Made by a program: the position numbers and the translations under genes. The notes under the pieces were generated by a model. It saw only the letters and a list, made by a program, of their open reading frames with translations, had not been told where the DNA came from and searched no databases. From Chloridium humicola (Eukaryota; Ascomycota; Sordariomycetes; Chaetosphaeriales; Chaetosphaeriaceae), in assembly GCA_027569505.1 (NCBI GenBank), contig JAPDFF010000083.1:1-64000 (forward strand): DNA of 64,000 nt, read 5' to 3'. Below, piece after piece: positions 1-13,180 of the stretch. Positions within the stretch are counted from its first letter, which is position 1. Every line of letters begins with the position of its first letter.

Positions 1-1535
1 TCAGCTGCTTCTGATGTAATTATCGTTGGTTTGTAATGTTGTTGTGTTGCAATCAAGGATAGTTGTTATAGGGTAGTTGAAAATTCGCCACTCGCTTATA
101 TTCGCCACTCGCTTATAAAGTACGTTAAATAAACTCATTCCAAAGTTACAGAGAATTCTATCAATGTTTCATAGTTTTAACGAGCATGTGTTTTCAGGGT
201 TATGTATAGATTTTGACGTGGGCCACTCGCTGATAATGCACTTATTTCTTATTTCAAGGACTGCTTTGCAATGCTCGATATTACAATGAAATTATCAGGT
301 GATTAATTGACTAAGTCGGTCTTGCATAAGAGAATGGTTTGCTTTGAGTTGTTGCAGATAGAATTCAGCTCAACAGAATTTTAACCTCTACCTACTTCCC
401 TGAACATTGTGAACAAAGTTTTATCTTGATTACTATAGATTAAAGAAGCAGATTTCAGACTTGAAAAGAATTCTCTTCATGTTTCGTGATTTTAACGAGG
501 GTGCAGTTTTCAGGGTTATGTATGGATCTTTGACGTGGGTCACTCGCTCATATGGGTCACTCGCTTATAATATACGTTATTACTTTGTGACAAAGACGTT
601 GGCGAAGATTGTGGCGAAGGGCCAAGGCGTGCTTGGTTTGTTTTCTGTGCCAGTGGATGACGACTTCATGTTCCTCCTCACTCCGTTTGCTTCTTCCCCT
701 TCCCGGCTGAATGCAGACCTGGAGGCAATGCTACCACCACGTGTGAGGTTGCAAGCTGCATTGTCATCAAAGATGAGACCGGTCGGGTTACTCGGGTACA
801 ACCACACCTTCCCACGGGCAGTTGCCTTTCAGTAGAGTTGTGAACATCTGGCCGTTGACAGTGGGAACGGTTGGGCGAATCGGGACACGGTTGTGAGAAC
901 TATCGTTTGTTTGAGGAACCGAGCGAAAGTTGTCAACATTCTCTTTGCTTTCTTGATTGCGGGCTCGGGCTTGGGAATTTGGACCCTGGACATCATGGTA
1001 CGAATAAAGCTAGTCTTTGACATCTGAGTCGTTGAGAATTGAGATCTGAAGAACAAATGGATCTAGGCCAAAAGCAATGGTCCTTCTTTGCTTTAAGTTC
1101 AACAGGGCTCTGTCTCGTGTGTTGGGAAAATGGAGTAGTCAACGAGTTCAAAACATTTAAACGGCAAACAGGAACCTGCCCAATCATTCTGGTACCTGGC
1201 GTACTGAGGCCTACTGCGAGACTTGTCGTTTTCTGAGTGGTGGGTTCCAGCACTGCGGCCATGCCTGGTGTTCTTTCCATCGAGTTTCCATCTCGTCTTA
1301 ATTATTGACATTGCCCTGCCACTCATCCCACACCACAAACTCAAAATTCTCTTTTCACCTCAACCGACTGCCTCCTGATCCCACAACGACGAACTTGTCA
1401 ATCTCCATCGCTGCCGACGAACGAGGAGCACTTAGCTCTCGAAAGGTGGGTTGCATCCATCGAATCTTCAATTTTATCGTAACTCGAGACCGATTATTAA
1501 CGTTAGTTGCTATTAGCTATTTCCAGATCGCAGTC
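1..1535. other. AT-rich gene-free left edge and 5' region of the giant gene
   Basis: The first 600 bases are visibly more AT-rich than the rest of the window and carry the degenerate repeat described separately. The open stretch at 461-835 on the plus strand runs through that repeat, has no family-like sequence and is not taken as a gene. From about 1240 the sequence becomes pyrimidine-rich, as expected for the promoter and 5' untranslated region of the gene starting at 1536. Nothing else is recognisable here. Confidence 0.6.
86..570. repeat. Degenerate direct repeat built on a cactcgcttata core
   Basis: The core cactcgcttata or a close variant occurs at about 86-100, 103-117, 221-236, 537-552 and 554-570. 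A longer unit of about 85 bases is present twice, at about 151-236 and 463-552. Both copies contain gaattct, a ttttaacgag block and tttcagggttatgtat, then tgacgtggg, then the core. The differences are mostly transitions, which would fit repeat-induced point mutation or plain decay. All copies seen are in the same orientation, so a terminal inverted repeat pair is not demonstrated. Confidence 0.6.
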
Positions 1536-4500
1536 ATGGACTCGCTCAAGTACACCATCAACCACGTTTTTCTCCCTCCGAAGACGCCCCAAGAGGATGA
1601 CACCGACATCAACGAGGAGCATAACCTCATCCGCTTCTTGTTGAACTCGACGAGGGAATTTGCGAAGCAACATTCAGCTACCGAAGCTCAGCAGCTCCAA
1701 GCTGTCGTTCGAATGCTCCTGCGTCTGTTGATGGTGAAGCCTGGTCTTGGGAGCAGCGAGAAGACGACCTCGATGCGCGAGGTTATCGGCGAGCTGAGGA
1801 ATGGCGGTATGTCTCATCTTTACTTTGCTACTTCCCACATTCTTTTCAGAGCAATTCGCTGACCATATCATTGCCCAGAATTTCTTCTCTTCCACGTCCG
1901 AGCTCAAAACGCGGGCCTCCTCCTGACCGGCTGCGGTGAGGATATCTTGGTCGAGGCTTTTGAGCTTCTGGCTCCCAACAAGAATGTCATGAGTTGCGGT
2001 GGTCGCCTCATTCGAGAGTTTCCGCACAGCGCAGCCACAATTCCCCGCACTCAAATGCTTAACCCCAACGTTCTCAACGAGTTTGTCGTCAAGCTTTGCA
2101 CCTTGGAGCTCGAAGAATGCCCGCTTGCTCGCCCGAAGTCCAGGAAATCCGGGGAGGAGCATGATGAAGACCGCGATACCGCCTCTCCATTCTTGGTTAC
2201 CGAGATGGTGGTGGCCCATTTTGCTGCGCTGGGCGAGAGTGTTGAGCCCCAGCGCATTTCCAAAAAAAGCCGGGAGCAGGTGAACTGGGACCAGGCTCGG
2301 CTCCCTTTCCACCGATCTCCAACTTGGTTGTTGTTGCGCGTGGCGTTACGGCTCATTCTAGATCGGAACACCTCCAACAGCGGAAATCAATCTCTGTACA
2401 AGTCCCTCACAGCCTTTCATCATGGCTACTTGCTTCAGAAGGCCTCTCAGTATAGACTGAGTAGCGATCTTTTCTTTGCGATGGGAGCTAAGCTGGTTCG
2501 GCGCATTGCCAAACTGAAACCCGACCCTGGCTTTTCCTGGCTGCCCTGGGTGCAAAGCATGAGGGGTGCCATCGAAGCAAACCACGCCCAGCTCAAAGAA
2601 AGATGGAATCACGTCCAAGCCCAGCCTGAGGACTGCCAAGGCCAGTCAAGCAGCCTTCAAAGCCTTTGCTTCCACTCCGACACCAATCTTCGTCTCAGAG
2701 AACTTGAGAGGCACTTATCATGGGTGAAAACACGCTCCAAAAAGCCCCAGGGCTCTGCTGGCCCGGGTGACAGCACAAAGTTTGAGAGCGTGTTGCCTAC
2801 CAGCCTGCCCTCTGGACCCTCCATGGACAGCTTTGCTCTTCTTGAGTTGGAGTCGTGGATCGAATTGAATCTGCCTTCTTGGCTTGCCGCCCGCTTGCAA
2901 GACAATGAGGGTAGCCCTGCTAGGCCGGAGCATGATATTGGGGCTTTGAAGGAGCTCTTGTCTGTGTATTCATCGGCAGCCGAAGGCGCCTACACCGGCA
3001 ACCCCGAGGCGCTTTCCTTGATGTACCTGAACGTCATGGATCTATGGGTCGGTCTGGACAAGCTCGCTGGGCAAGCAATTCCTCTGCTTTTGGAGTACGA
3101 CCCATGTCTCCCGTCAGACTTCCTTCACTCGTTGATTCTACCAACCCGGACGCAGATGTCCCGTCTCCAGGCAATCGAGCTGTACCTGCTCAAAAGGAAG
3201 CAGTCCGCACACAGCGTGTACTACCCGGTCTTTGCAAATTTTGGCAAAGACAACTCGTTTGCAGTGCGGTTCTTCAATTCCTCCAAGGAGCATCAGGACC
3301 TTCTCAAGGTCATCCAGTCCGAAGCCGAGAGGCTAGAGAGAGCGAAACTCCAGGAGTACCAAACCTTGCGCCGCAGCTATGAGGACTTGTCCCGCAGTCT
3401 CAGTTCAACGGCGCACGAGACAGAGTGGGATGAAGACAGCTGTCTAGATGTTTGCACAGGGGGATGCAGCGCCTGCCACCTGCAGCGAAGAATGAATTCC
3501 CTGAGGATCAACATCTTCGAGTGGCCTTTGCCTGCAGACGTCACTCTTTCCAAGGCCATTGTTTTCGAAATCGACATTCCCAAGGTTGTCGAACTTTGGC
3601 GAAATGTAACTACGACCCTCTTTCTCAGCATCTTCTCAACCGCTGGCGACAGGGTGCGAGAAAACCGCGTGTGGCAAGCTGTGAACCATTCTGGTCTACG
3701 GCCGCACATTGGGAATACAAGCCAGATTCAACTTGCATCGACCATCAAGCCCGTCGAGGCGTCCCATTACCACGCAAAGCACATCATGTCGGTGACCGAA
3801 ACAAGTGTTTGCGTGCGGCATCCGTGGTTCGACTACAACTACTACCACAGCACGGGGCTGATGAGCAGCACAGAGGTCTTCAAGCCACCCATTCTCCCCT
3901 CTTCTTGTTCCTTTGCAGAACACCAGTATGGACGAAATCTCGCCGACTGGACACGGTCAACTAGACACACGTCCAACACCGTCATTGCAGCTCAGTCAGA
4001 GTGCCCGGAGGCCATGTCCCTCGACGAGTTTCGGGCCTTCGGTCATCTCCGCGCGGGTTTGCGGCTTCAATGGGCCAATGTTCTCTGCCAGCTCATCATC
4101 CCGTCCCTCAACTGGAACCGTGAGGCGACGTATTTCCTCGTCTTACAAGCCTGTCTTGAAGCGGGTCCTCCGAGTGGTGACAACTCGGTCCTCCGAGAGG
4201 CTCACGACGACATTTTGAATGACGACTTTGTGCGCCAGCTCGTGTCTGCTCTCACCGACGCCCTCACTCGATTCCGCAAAAACTGGCAGAACGATCTTGC
4301 CGTAAGCCTCTTGGCTTGTGTCGCAACCCGGGTCTTGTCGCTGATAACCTCCCCCGTGCTCGTCGACTCCTTGCTGGACTTCCTCACCAAAGTCAGGGGG
4401 GTGACCCTTGGCTGGGCGCGACAGCTGGTTGACAAAACCTCGAAGTGCAGCACGCAGGAGGACAGAAATGAGCTGGGGCAGCGCACCTTGATGGTGGCAC

Positions 4501-7500
4501 TAACGTGCCTGTCCACTTTTGACGTCGATTCAAAACTCCTGGAAACGATCGTGCAGTCTGATGACGGCCTGGCCTGTGTCTTTGAAGGGGCGATCATTGC
4601 CCATGACCATAGTCAGGCAGCAGGTAGCCCGATCTTGCGCTTCCTGACGCGCCGATGGCAAGATGTTATGCACAGGGCCATGAGATTTCTCAAGGATGAG
4701 GTTGCTGAGAAGAACAACCCTGGGTTTCACTCTGCAATCCAGCAGTTTTGGGCCGATTACATCCCTTCTGCCACAAAATGGGCAGTCCAGCTGGGAAGAT
4801 CAGAGCATATCCTCAAGGCTCTCATGGATCGAGGGGACGACGCACCTACCGAGATTACTTTCAACGTTCTCGCGGGTAAACTTCTCGTCAACGGTTATCC
4901 TTTGTCCCGCCTTCCACGGGAGTATAAAACCCACGCGACATACACCCAGCTCTTTGGCACGCAAGTTCTGCAAGTCATGCCGTCAACTCGTCCTCAAATG
5001 GAGTTTTCTGCTTGCCGCAAGCTACAGGGCTGGATTGTGCACTTTGCCATGGCTGGTTCTGAGTTGGTGATTCAGGCTATCTACCAGAAGGACACAACCC
5101 GCATGGACGAGGTTCTGGACGAAGAGGTCTGGGAGTTTGTTCCACCCTGGAAGCTGGAAGGGGACATTCCCAACTCTTTTATGAGGGACTGTTCACACTG
5201 GCTCAACCATGCCACCGGAAAGATTGAGTTCCGCTCTTCAAAGCAGCCCTGGGTATCCTCCCCGGACAATTGGATCCTCACTCGAGGTGCCGAGCGGAAG
5301 CTTCTCACGCGGGATGGATGCTCCCTGATCGACCCGTACAGCGCCACAGCAACACTGCTGTCGGCCATTCTGAGGCCCATTGAGGTGCTGGGGAACATTG
5401 ACGTTGTTTTCCGCCCAGTCAACAAAATGGTGGTGCTCGACCTTCCGAGGTACCTCCTTTCATTTACCCTGGTTGAAGGTGAGACCAGCATTATGTCCAA
5501 GCACTACTGCGGCATGCGGATCGATGAGGATCAAAGCATCGGCGCCCTTTTCGGACTCCAAAACAAGCTTGTGCTCAAGCAAGAAGGTCTTTCGACGCAC
5601 TGCAGTCCTCGGAGGATAGTGCTAATTCCACGTGGCTTGCCCTCGACTCGTCTGAAGTTGGACCACGTGAGCGTCGACATCGACTTTTGCGAGAACAGTC
5701 ATGTCAAACATGACACCTTTTCTGTCGATTCAAGACTCGGCCTCTTGACGAGCAGCGGGTCATTGTCCAGCAAGCTCTATCTCTGTCTTTTGCACGCTCT
5801 CACGTCCCACTGTCTCCCTGACCCCCTGACTTGGAGAACCGGGACAGAGGAGGCCTTGAGAATCCTGCGATCCGCCTCCGTCCGGTCGTTCCAAAGGCTC
5901 GACACCGAGTCATACGACTTGCTCTGCAAAATCGCCGGACTCTCCCCTCAGCGACAGTACTACCCCCGGCATCTTCATGACATGGAGCAGGTCAAGTGGC
6001 TCAAGACACTCCCCGTCCTGTCCCAGCATGAGGAGTTCTGGCCTACTGTCGAGGAAATTCTGGCACACGCGCGGGACTGCGAAATTCTGTATCAAACCGA
6101 TGGAGAGCTTGTCAACACCCGCAGGTTTGCTTCGCTCGATCGGTCATCCCTCGTATTGATTCAGCGAGCAAAAGTCAGAAACGCCAGCTTCCAGGTCTCT
6201 GAGTTTGGAGCGGAGAACCATACCTCAACGCTCGACCGTCACTACTCGGGGCGTGGGCGGGACTCGATGCGTTTTACCCGGGCAAAGAGGGTGATTCGCT
6301 GCATTGTTTCGGGAAGTCAGAAGCTCTTGGACGGCATTTCTGTCCAACGCCTACGGGAAGCCGTCTTGCAAAGCACGGGAATGGGTTTCCCGGGCCGCCC
6401 TGCAGTGGACTTTACCTTCAAGCTCGAGAACCTCAAACTATTCGAGACTGCACTGAAGGGATTGTGGTGCGGGTTGCACACGAAGCTGGCCGAAGAGCGC
6501 AATAAACACAAGATTGCGTTCTTCCTTGCCTCGTTGCTCTATGCCGAGAGCGTCAGCTGGGACATGGTTCAGGCGCTGATGGCCATCACCAATGTTGGGG
6601 ACAAATTCCACTGCACGATTTCCCCCCCAAACGAGGCCAGCTTCGACTTGAACTACACGATTTCAACGATGAGAAGCCGTGTGGACAAGATCATCAGAAC
6701 CCGTCTGTACCGCTACAACCAGTGTCCTGAAGCAAAGCTGCCGCGGAACCGCAATGAGTCCAAGAGTGCGTGGTCTCAACGGAATCATTATGCCTGGCAA
6801 TGCCGGTCCAACGCACTTGCAAAAGAGTTTGCCTCAGCTCTCGAACCAGAGTGGCAGATGGGTTGGACTGTCTCAACACCTGTCAATTCTGGAAACACAT
6901 ACAGCACTTACATGGACGTCTCCGCCGCCATGTCCGATGTTCGCAAAGCCCTGGACCTTGCTCGTCGGACCAAGTTGTTCGTGGAGTACATGGACAGCTT
7001 TGTGGCGGAGCTGGAAAAGATGAAGGTGTCTTCAGACACTGATTTCGATCACGACGGACTGGCCCCAGAGAGCTCAAACACTTTTATTGAGATGGAGCAG
7101 CATTCTTCCCTGCCGGGATTTGTTCAGTCAAGCTCTCTTTTTGCCAGAGCAGCACCCAAAACAAAGCGGCCCAGGACAAAGGACTTCACCGATCTCTGCG
7201 ACAAAGCGTCACAGGGAGTTGGAGACAGCAGTCCTCTGACGGGTCTCCTGGGCCAGCTCACCGGTCTTTGCGACAAGAGACCATACCAGGTGGCTTACAT
7301 CGAGGAGCTCCAGTCCAGTTCCGGCATTGCAGGCCACGAGCGTCATCAACTCAAGGAAGGCATAAGTCTTGAGCAGATATTTGAGCGGTACCTGATCAAA
7401 TGTGAGAAGTCTGCGGAAGAGATGAAGAAAAGCATCGACAAAGTCCTCTCCGGAGACTCCACCACCGAGATAATCTGCCACTCTGCCGGCCTCTACCCTC

Positions 7501-10500
7501 GCATCTCTCCTGTCTTCCTCTTCCAGCGCCTCATCCGAGCCTACTGGGAGAAGCTCCCCGAGGACTGGCGGGTATGTCTGATCAACTGCGGCCTTTCCCT
7601 GGCATACCTCCAGCGCGCCGAGCGTCTTGTCAACGCCAGCAGGCGGCCTGACCGGCGGGCAGATTTGTTGAAGGAAATCCAAAACATAGGCAGCCACGGG
7701 CTTGAGGAAGGCGACCCCATGACCTTCCCCGAGAGCCTTCTCCTCGAACTGGAACAGGGCATTCTCATCCGCCCCGTTCAGCAAAACATCGCGGCCAAGA
7801 TGAGGGAGCCCCCCAAAGATAAGAACTGCGTCATGCAGCTGAACATGGGCGAGGGCAAGTCGTCGGTCATTGTTCCCATTGTTTCCGCCGCGCTGGGAGA
7901 TGGGAAGTGTCTTGTTCGCGTGGTTGTCGCGAAGCCGCAGTCAAAGCAGATGATGCACATGCTCATCGCCACGCTGGGCGGTCTCATCAACCGCCGTGTG
8001 TTCTACCTGCCCATCTCAAGAGCGGTTCGTCTGAGTGCTTCCGATGTCCAGGTCGTGCAGCGGATGCTTAAGGCGTGCAAGGAGGAGGGTGGAGTGCTGC
8101 TTGTCCAGCCGGAGCACCTGCTGTCGTTCAAGCTCATGGGCTTGGAAAGCATCTGGTCAAAGAGCGAAGGGGCACAGCTACTTGGTCAGCAGGTTTTGAC
8201 CACCTATCGCAATTTTGAGGCAGACTCGCGCGACATTGTTGACGAAAGTGATGAGAACTTTAGCGTCAAGTTCGAGCTGATCTACACCATGGGCACCCAG
8301 CAGCTCATCGACATGAATCCTGATCGTTGGACGATCATCCAAGAACTGATGAATGTGGTTCTTGAGGTTGCTGGCCGCCTGGCCAATGGTCCTGAGGGGT
8401 CGAGGGTCAAAGGCCTGCTCTTCGAAGAGGACAAAGACAGCGGCCGTTTTCCAACAATCCGCGTCTTGGAGGAGGGAGCCGGTCAGCGCCTGGTTTCTGC
8501 TGTCGCAGAGCAGATCTGCCTCACCGGACTCAGGGGCTTCCCGATCCAGCATCAGTCGAAGCAGATGCGGAAAGCTGTGCTAAAGTACATTCTCGCCGCG
8601 ACCTTGAGCCTCGAGGAGGTCACAGCAGTCGAAGAGGCCAGCAGCGGGTTCTTCACCGAACCGGCGACAAAGAATGCACTTCTCCTCCTCCGTGGTCTGC
8701 TGGCCACGGGCGTTATCCTCTTCGCCCTCGGCCAGAAGCGTTTCCGTGTCAACTACGGTCTGGCCCCTGACCGCCAACCCCCGACCATGCTGGCCGTCCC
8801 CTACCGCGCGAAGGACTCGCCTGCTCCGCGATCCGAGTTCAGCCACCCCGACGTCGTCATCGTTCTTACCTGCCTGAGTTACTACTACCAAGGCCTGTCG
8901 GATGGCGAACTGCGGACCTGCCTGGAGAATCTCAGCCGCTCAGACCAAGCAGAGCAGGAATACAGCAGATGGGCAAGCGCCTCGCCACAGCTGCTCCCAT
9001 CCCTGGGACACTTCTCAGGGGTAAACCTCAAGGACAGCACCGTTTGCAAGAAGAGCGTCTTCCCCGCGTTGCGGTATGCCAAACCTGCTGTGGACTTCTA
9101 CCTCGCCACTGTCGTCTTTCCGAAGGAGATGCGCGAATTCCCTTCCAAGCTGTCGGCCTCCGGCTGGGATCTCGGCAGGAAGAAGGCGCACCCCCTGACC
9201 GGGTTCAGCGGGACAACTGACTCGAAGTACGTCCTTCCTCTGTCGGTGACGGCACTAGATCTGCAGGAGCAGTGTCACACCAACTCGGCTGTTCTGGCTT
9301 GTCTCCTCCGTGAGGAGAACAATGTCTTGGAGCTTGGTAGCGGTCAAGACCACCTCTCTGCTCTGACGGTGGATATGCTGCTCAACGCTGTTACTTCCTC
9401 GAGCCAGGAGATGCGTGTAATCCTTGATGTTGGAGCACAGATCATTGAGCTCAGCAATCTGCAGGTTGCGAATCGCTGGTTGGATATGGTGTCTGTCCAG
9501 GAGGCGGATGCTGTAATTTTCTTCAATGACCAAGATGAGCTGTCGGTCTTGACGCGCAACGGCATGGTCGATTCGCTCCTCACTTCCCCGTTCGCCACAC
9601 AGACCGATCGTTGTCTTGTTTTCTTGGACCAGGCGCACACCAGGGGAACAGATTTGAAGTTGCCGGACCCCTATCGCGCTGCAGTCACCCTGGGCCCGGG
9701 AGTCACGAAGGACACTCTTGTTCAAGGTAAGTTGCCCACGACATTCCCTGGCAGTTCTCACAGACTCGCTAACATACCTCTTCTTCTTAGCTTGCATGAG
9801 GATGCGGAAACTCGGCAACGGCCAGTCGGTCACCTTTTGTGTCTCGCCGGAGATGCAAAAGCGTATTCGAAACCTTGCCAAGGTGGACACTGCTCGTCCA
9901 CTCGCCGTCACCGACATCCTGGTGTGTTCCATTGCCGAGACCTGGGACGATGCCCACCGGAGCCTCCCGCTCTGGGCCACACAGGGTATTCGGCATCAGT
10001 ATCAAGAGGTCGTTTGGAACCGCGCGGACGAGGCGGGCAATCTGTCACTGGAGGATGTGAAGGAATACCTCGAAGACGAGGCCCAGTCCCTCGAGCAACG
10101 GTTCCGGCCCGACACGGGGAACTCTGATGCCAACTCCTGCCAAACCCTGACTTCCAAGCTTAGCAAAGCCACCGAGTTGAAGTCCCGGAAGAAACAAATC
10201 TCCCGGATCAAAAAGAAATGTGTCGAGTTCGGCCTCACCAACCTCGATGCGATGGGCTCCCTACGGGAAGAGCAGGAGCGCGAGCTCGCGCCCGAAGTCG
10301 AACGCGAACGCCAGGTTGAGCGTCCCGCGCCCCAGGAGCCTGCCACTCACTCTCTGCATCCCGACGTCCGCAGTTTCGCGACATCAGGTCTCATGGTGGC
10401 CAACAGCCCGGCCTTCCTACCCGCCTTCCAATCCCTCTCTTCTACCAGCGCGGCTGCCCTCTTCCCCCTCGAAAGCTTTCCTAGCACGCTTCTCGTCACC

Positions 10501-11205
10501 GCCGACTTCGCGCGCACCATCACCCCTCCTCGCACCCCCTCTCACCTCGACGCCTACCAGCGCCCCGTTCAATGGCTGCTCACCTACCAGCCCCCAAACA
10601 CCAACACAACCCCCACGGTGATAGCAATCAGCTCCTTCGAAGCCAACGCCCTCAAACCCCTCCTCGCCACCACCTCCACCCCAAACCTCCACCTCCGCGC
10701 CTACCTCCCGCGCACAAGCCTCTCCTTCCGCACCCTCGAAGACCTCACCATCTACACCATCCCCCCTCTCCCCACCCCCACCCGCCCTGCCCCCCCCCTC
10801 CTAACAACCCATCTCAACCTCTTCGCCGGCCAACTCTACATCCGGTCCTACCCCGCCTACATCCTCCTGTGCCAGTACCTGGGTCTCGCACATCAGGCAA
10901 ACGAAGGGGACGTGGAGGTTGCGGCAGACGGGTTTGTGGGCAGGACGGGAGGGCAGGGATATGAGGGGTGTGAGTTTGGAGAGGGGCAGAGTCCGGTGGG
11001 GTTTCTGGCGGTGTTGGTGAAGAGGGTCAGGAGGGATTGTGTGGATGTGAAGAGGACGCATTTGGGGAGGGTTTTGGCGGGGGAGATTTTGAGGGGGAGG
11101 GATTTTGAGGAGGGGGAGGGGGAGGGACAGGAGGAAGGGGGGGAGGGGGGGGATGTGGTTATGGGTGGTGTGGAGGAGGAGGATGTGGAGATGAGTGATG
11201 TTTGA
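1536..11205 (+). CDS. Giant DUF6606/DUF3638/DUF3645 protein with SecA-like motor motifs
   Basis: This gene encodes a 3177-residue cytosolic protein of a widespread but poorly understood fungal family. There are three exons: 1536-1806, 1879-9726 and 9791-11205. The first intron has gtatgt, gctgac and cag; the second has gtaagt and ttag. The spliced length is an exact multiple of three. The N-terminus (INHVFLPPK) is typical of DUF6606. DUF3638 lies near residues 1950-2200 and begins with MQLNMGEGKSSV, where K2084 looks like a Walker A lysine. A Walker B-like DESDE is at 2212-2216. DUF3645 follows, then RGTDLKL near 2679-2685, then QxxxRMRKLGNGQ after the last intron. The C-terminus (roughly the last 120 residues) is acidic, Gly/Glu-rich and of low complexity. 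Some databases call relatives ubiquitinyl hydrolases, but I see no clear protease catalytic triad. An ATP-driven role is inference from the motifs. Confidence 0.93.
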
Positions 11206-12212
11206 GAGATGTTAGGGTTGTGAGAGATTTGGGAGACGATTGACTCTTGTCCGGTTATTTTTGTCACAATGTGTTTTGATTTGTGGGAAGTTGGTTGGTG
11301 GATGTGATGCGTCTGGGGGATGCCGGGCATCTAATGTCGTGATAGCTCTGTTAGGACTCAACCAGTGTGTTTCTGTAATGCTGTGAGCGTTGATGTGTCC
11401 TTTGGGGGAATTCTTGATTGTGTTTCTCACCACCATGACACGTCGGGGAGAGCTGTGTGTTGCCAGAAACACTCCAGTCCCCTCGCAGGCTCCCGCATAA
11501 AAGCAGGCAACCCGTCGCCACAAAGTCAAGTTGTCTCGCCTCGCCTGGACGTTGAAGGAGCGGCTAGCGCGTCAGCCCGATATGCCCTGGTCCAGTTGTC
11601 GAAGCGCATTAGCCGCGCTGCTTTAGCGCAGACAAGGGGAAGGAGGGTTTGCTCCGAGTGTCCCTGGTTCGTCTCAGCTTCAATCTCTTCTTGGGGATCT
11701 TGATATCGTAGCTGGATGGCAATGCAGGCGAAAGCCAAACCAAGGAGTGCGCTAAGCACGCCTCCAGACTCTGGAGAAGCGTTGCAAGAGTCTTAAAAAG
11801 AGTTATCAAGTCAACCTCATTCTCAAAAACTTCACGAAGAGTTCCAGACACGACAAATCTCAGCTTTCCAAAACGGGACATCGCCCCGGCCCTAAAGATC
11901 CTTCGGCCTGGCGGCCGAAGCGGCTCGCTGCCCAGTAGCCAACCACCACCAGCGGCACAGTCCGAGGCGTGGCATCAGAATGTGACACAGCCACTCAGTG
12001 CGCGGTGCGGCACAAGACCATAGGGCCCTGTTGCTTTGCAGCCTGATGGGAAAACCAGGATGAAGGGAAGGCTGCTGGAGCATGGAGGCGGGAGATGAGG
12101 ATCCGAGCGGCGCCAGCTCGTTCCTCCCATGTTCTTATTTCTTTTCTGCCCTCTTGACGTGGGAGTAGGTAAACCTTGATATCCTCGCGTCGCACACACT
12201 GCACATGCCACG
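11206..12212. other. Intergenic region, no gene seen
   Basis: This is the terminator side of the giant gene and the promoter side of the membrane-protein gene. No open frame with family-like sequence is present on either strand. It contains one perfect hairpin at 11901-11920, listed separately. Confidence 0.5.
11901..11920. repeat. Perfect 8-bp inverted repeat with 4-nt loop
   Basis: The arms CTTCGGCC and GGCCGAAG flank TGGC. The element lies about 290 bases before the next start codon. It contains inverted CGG/CCG half-sites, the kind recognised by fungal Zn2Cys6 activators, but it could equally be a chance palindrome in GC-rich DNA. Confidence 0.4.
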
Positions 12213-13180
12213 ATGCGCCTCTTGCCACGCTGGAACACCGGCTCCTCGCCTTCACTCACTCTACGACAAACCATGGCGTCGAGGATACCCACCCTGCTCC
12301 TCGGCGCACTCCTGCTCGCGTCCACCACAGCGGGAGCAGAGCCCGATCCGAGCAAGAAGCCCCAGTTCGTGTACCCGGAATTCGGCTCAAGCAACATCTA
12401 TAACATGATGGACACGGTGATGGTCACGTACACCAGCTTCGACGAGACGGCAGAACTGTGGACGTTTTGCGATCCCAGCGCAGCCAGAATGAGTCAGTGC
12501 GACCCTCCTACCTCTTTGTCTGCTGTGCTGACCAGTGTGCGCCTACCGCAGTCTACCGACAAAAAGCCCCAGGGTTCAACGCAAGCGTGCCCGTGCTGCT
12601 GAACTTTACGTCGTCCACGCCGTGTTGGTTTAATATACGGACGACAGATGACGGAGAGAACAGCGCGACGTGGAATCTGCTCGGGGAGGAGCGGGCGCAG
12701 GGGAGGAAGGTGTTTGGGCCGGGGGAGGATGTGGCATCGTCGAGCGCGGTGTTGAGCGCGACGTCGAGCTCTGTGGCGGGGTTGCCATCGAGCACGGGGG
12801 TGGGTAATCCCAGCCCGACGTCCTCTGGTGAGAATGTATCTTCTTCGGCCGCTGGAGGAGGTGGCGGTCTCAGCGCGGGCGCATCGGCGGGCATCGGGGT
12901 CGGGGCAACGCTCGGGGTGATGGCCATTGCGGGGGCGGTATTCTTCTTTTTCTGGCGACGGCGACGGCAGCAAAGATATTCGGCAGCGGGGCAAGTGTCG
13001 GAGGTCGCAAGGTACGGAGGCGACAGCGGCGTCGGCGGCGGCGTGGATGAATATTCGGGGCGGTACAACAAATGGCAGTTTGGCGGCGAGATGGATGCGG
13101 TCAACCACCCAGTGGAGATAGGGAACTCGCAGGCGCGGCCGGGACAGATCGGAAGGCCACATCATGAGATGGCGGCGTGA
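12213..13180 (+). CDS. Single-pass membrane protein with Ser-rich stalk
   Basis: The gene has two exons, 12213-12492 and 12552-13180. The 59-nt intron has a gtcagt donor, a gctgacc branch point and a cgcag acceptor; this donor is the only nearby one that keeps the frame. The first ATG gives 302 residues. The ATG at 12273 (Met-21) starts a textbook signal peptide (MASRIPTLLLGALLLAS), so translation probably begins there, giving 282 residues. An ectodomain of about 120 residues with two or three cysteines precedes a Ser/Thr/Gly-rich stalk. One membrane helix (GIGVGATLGVMAIAGAVFFFF) follows, then an RRRRQQR stop-transfer patch and a short cytosolic tail. The architecture resembles WSC-type or mid2-like wall sensors, but no WSC cysteine pattern is visible, so the function is unknown. 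Confidence 0.8.

Noticed and set aside
461..835. 124-codon plus-strand open frame in the AT-rich left edge
   Set aside because: It overlaps the degenerate repeat, lacks family-like sequence and has no upstream leader features.
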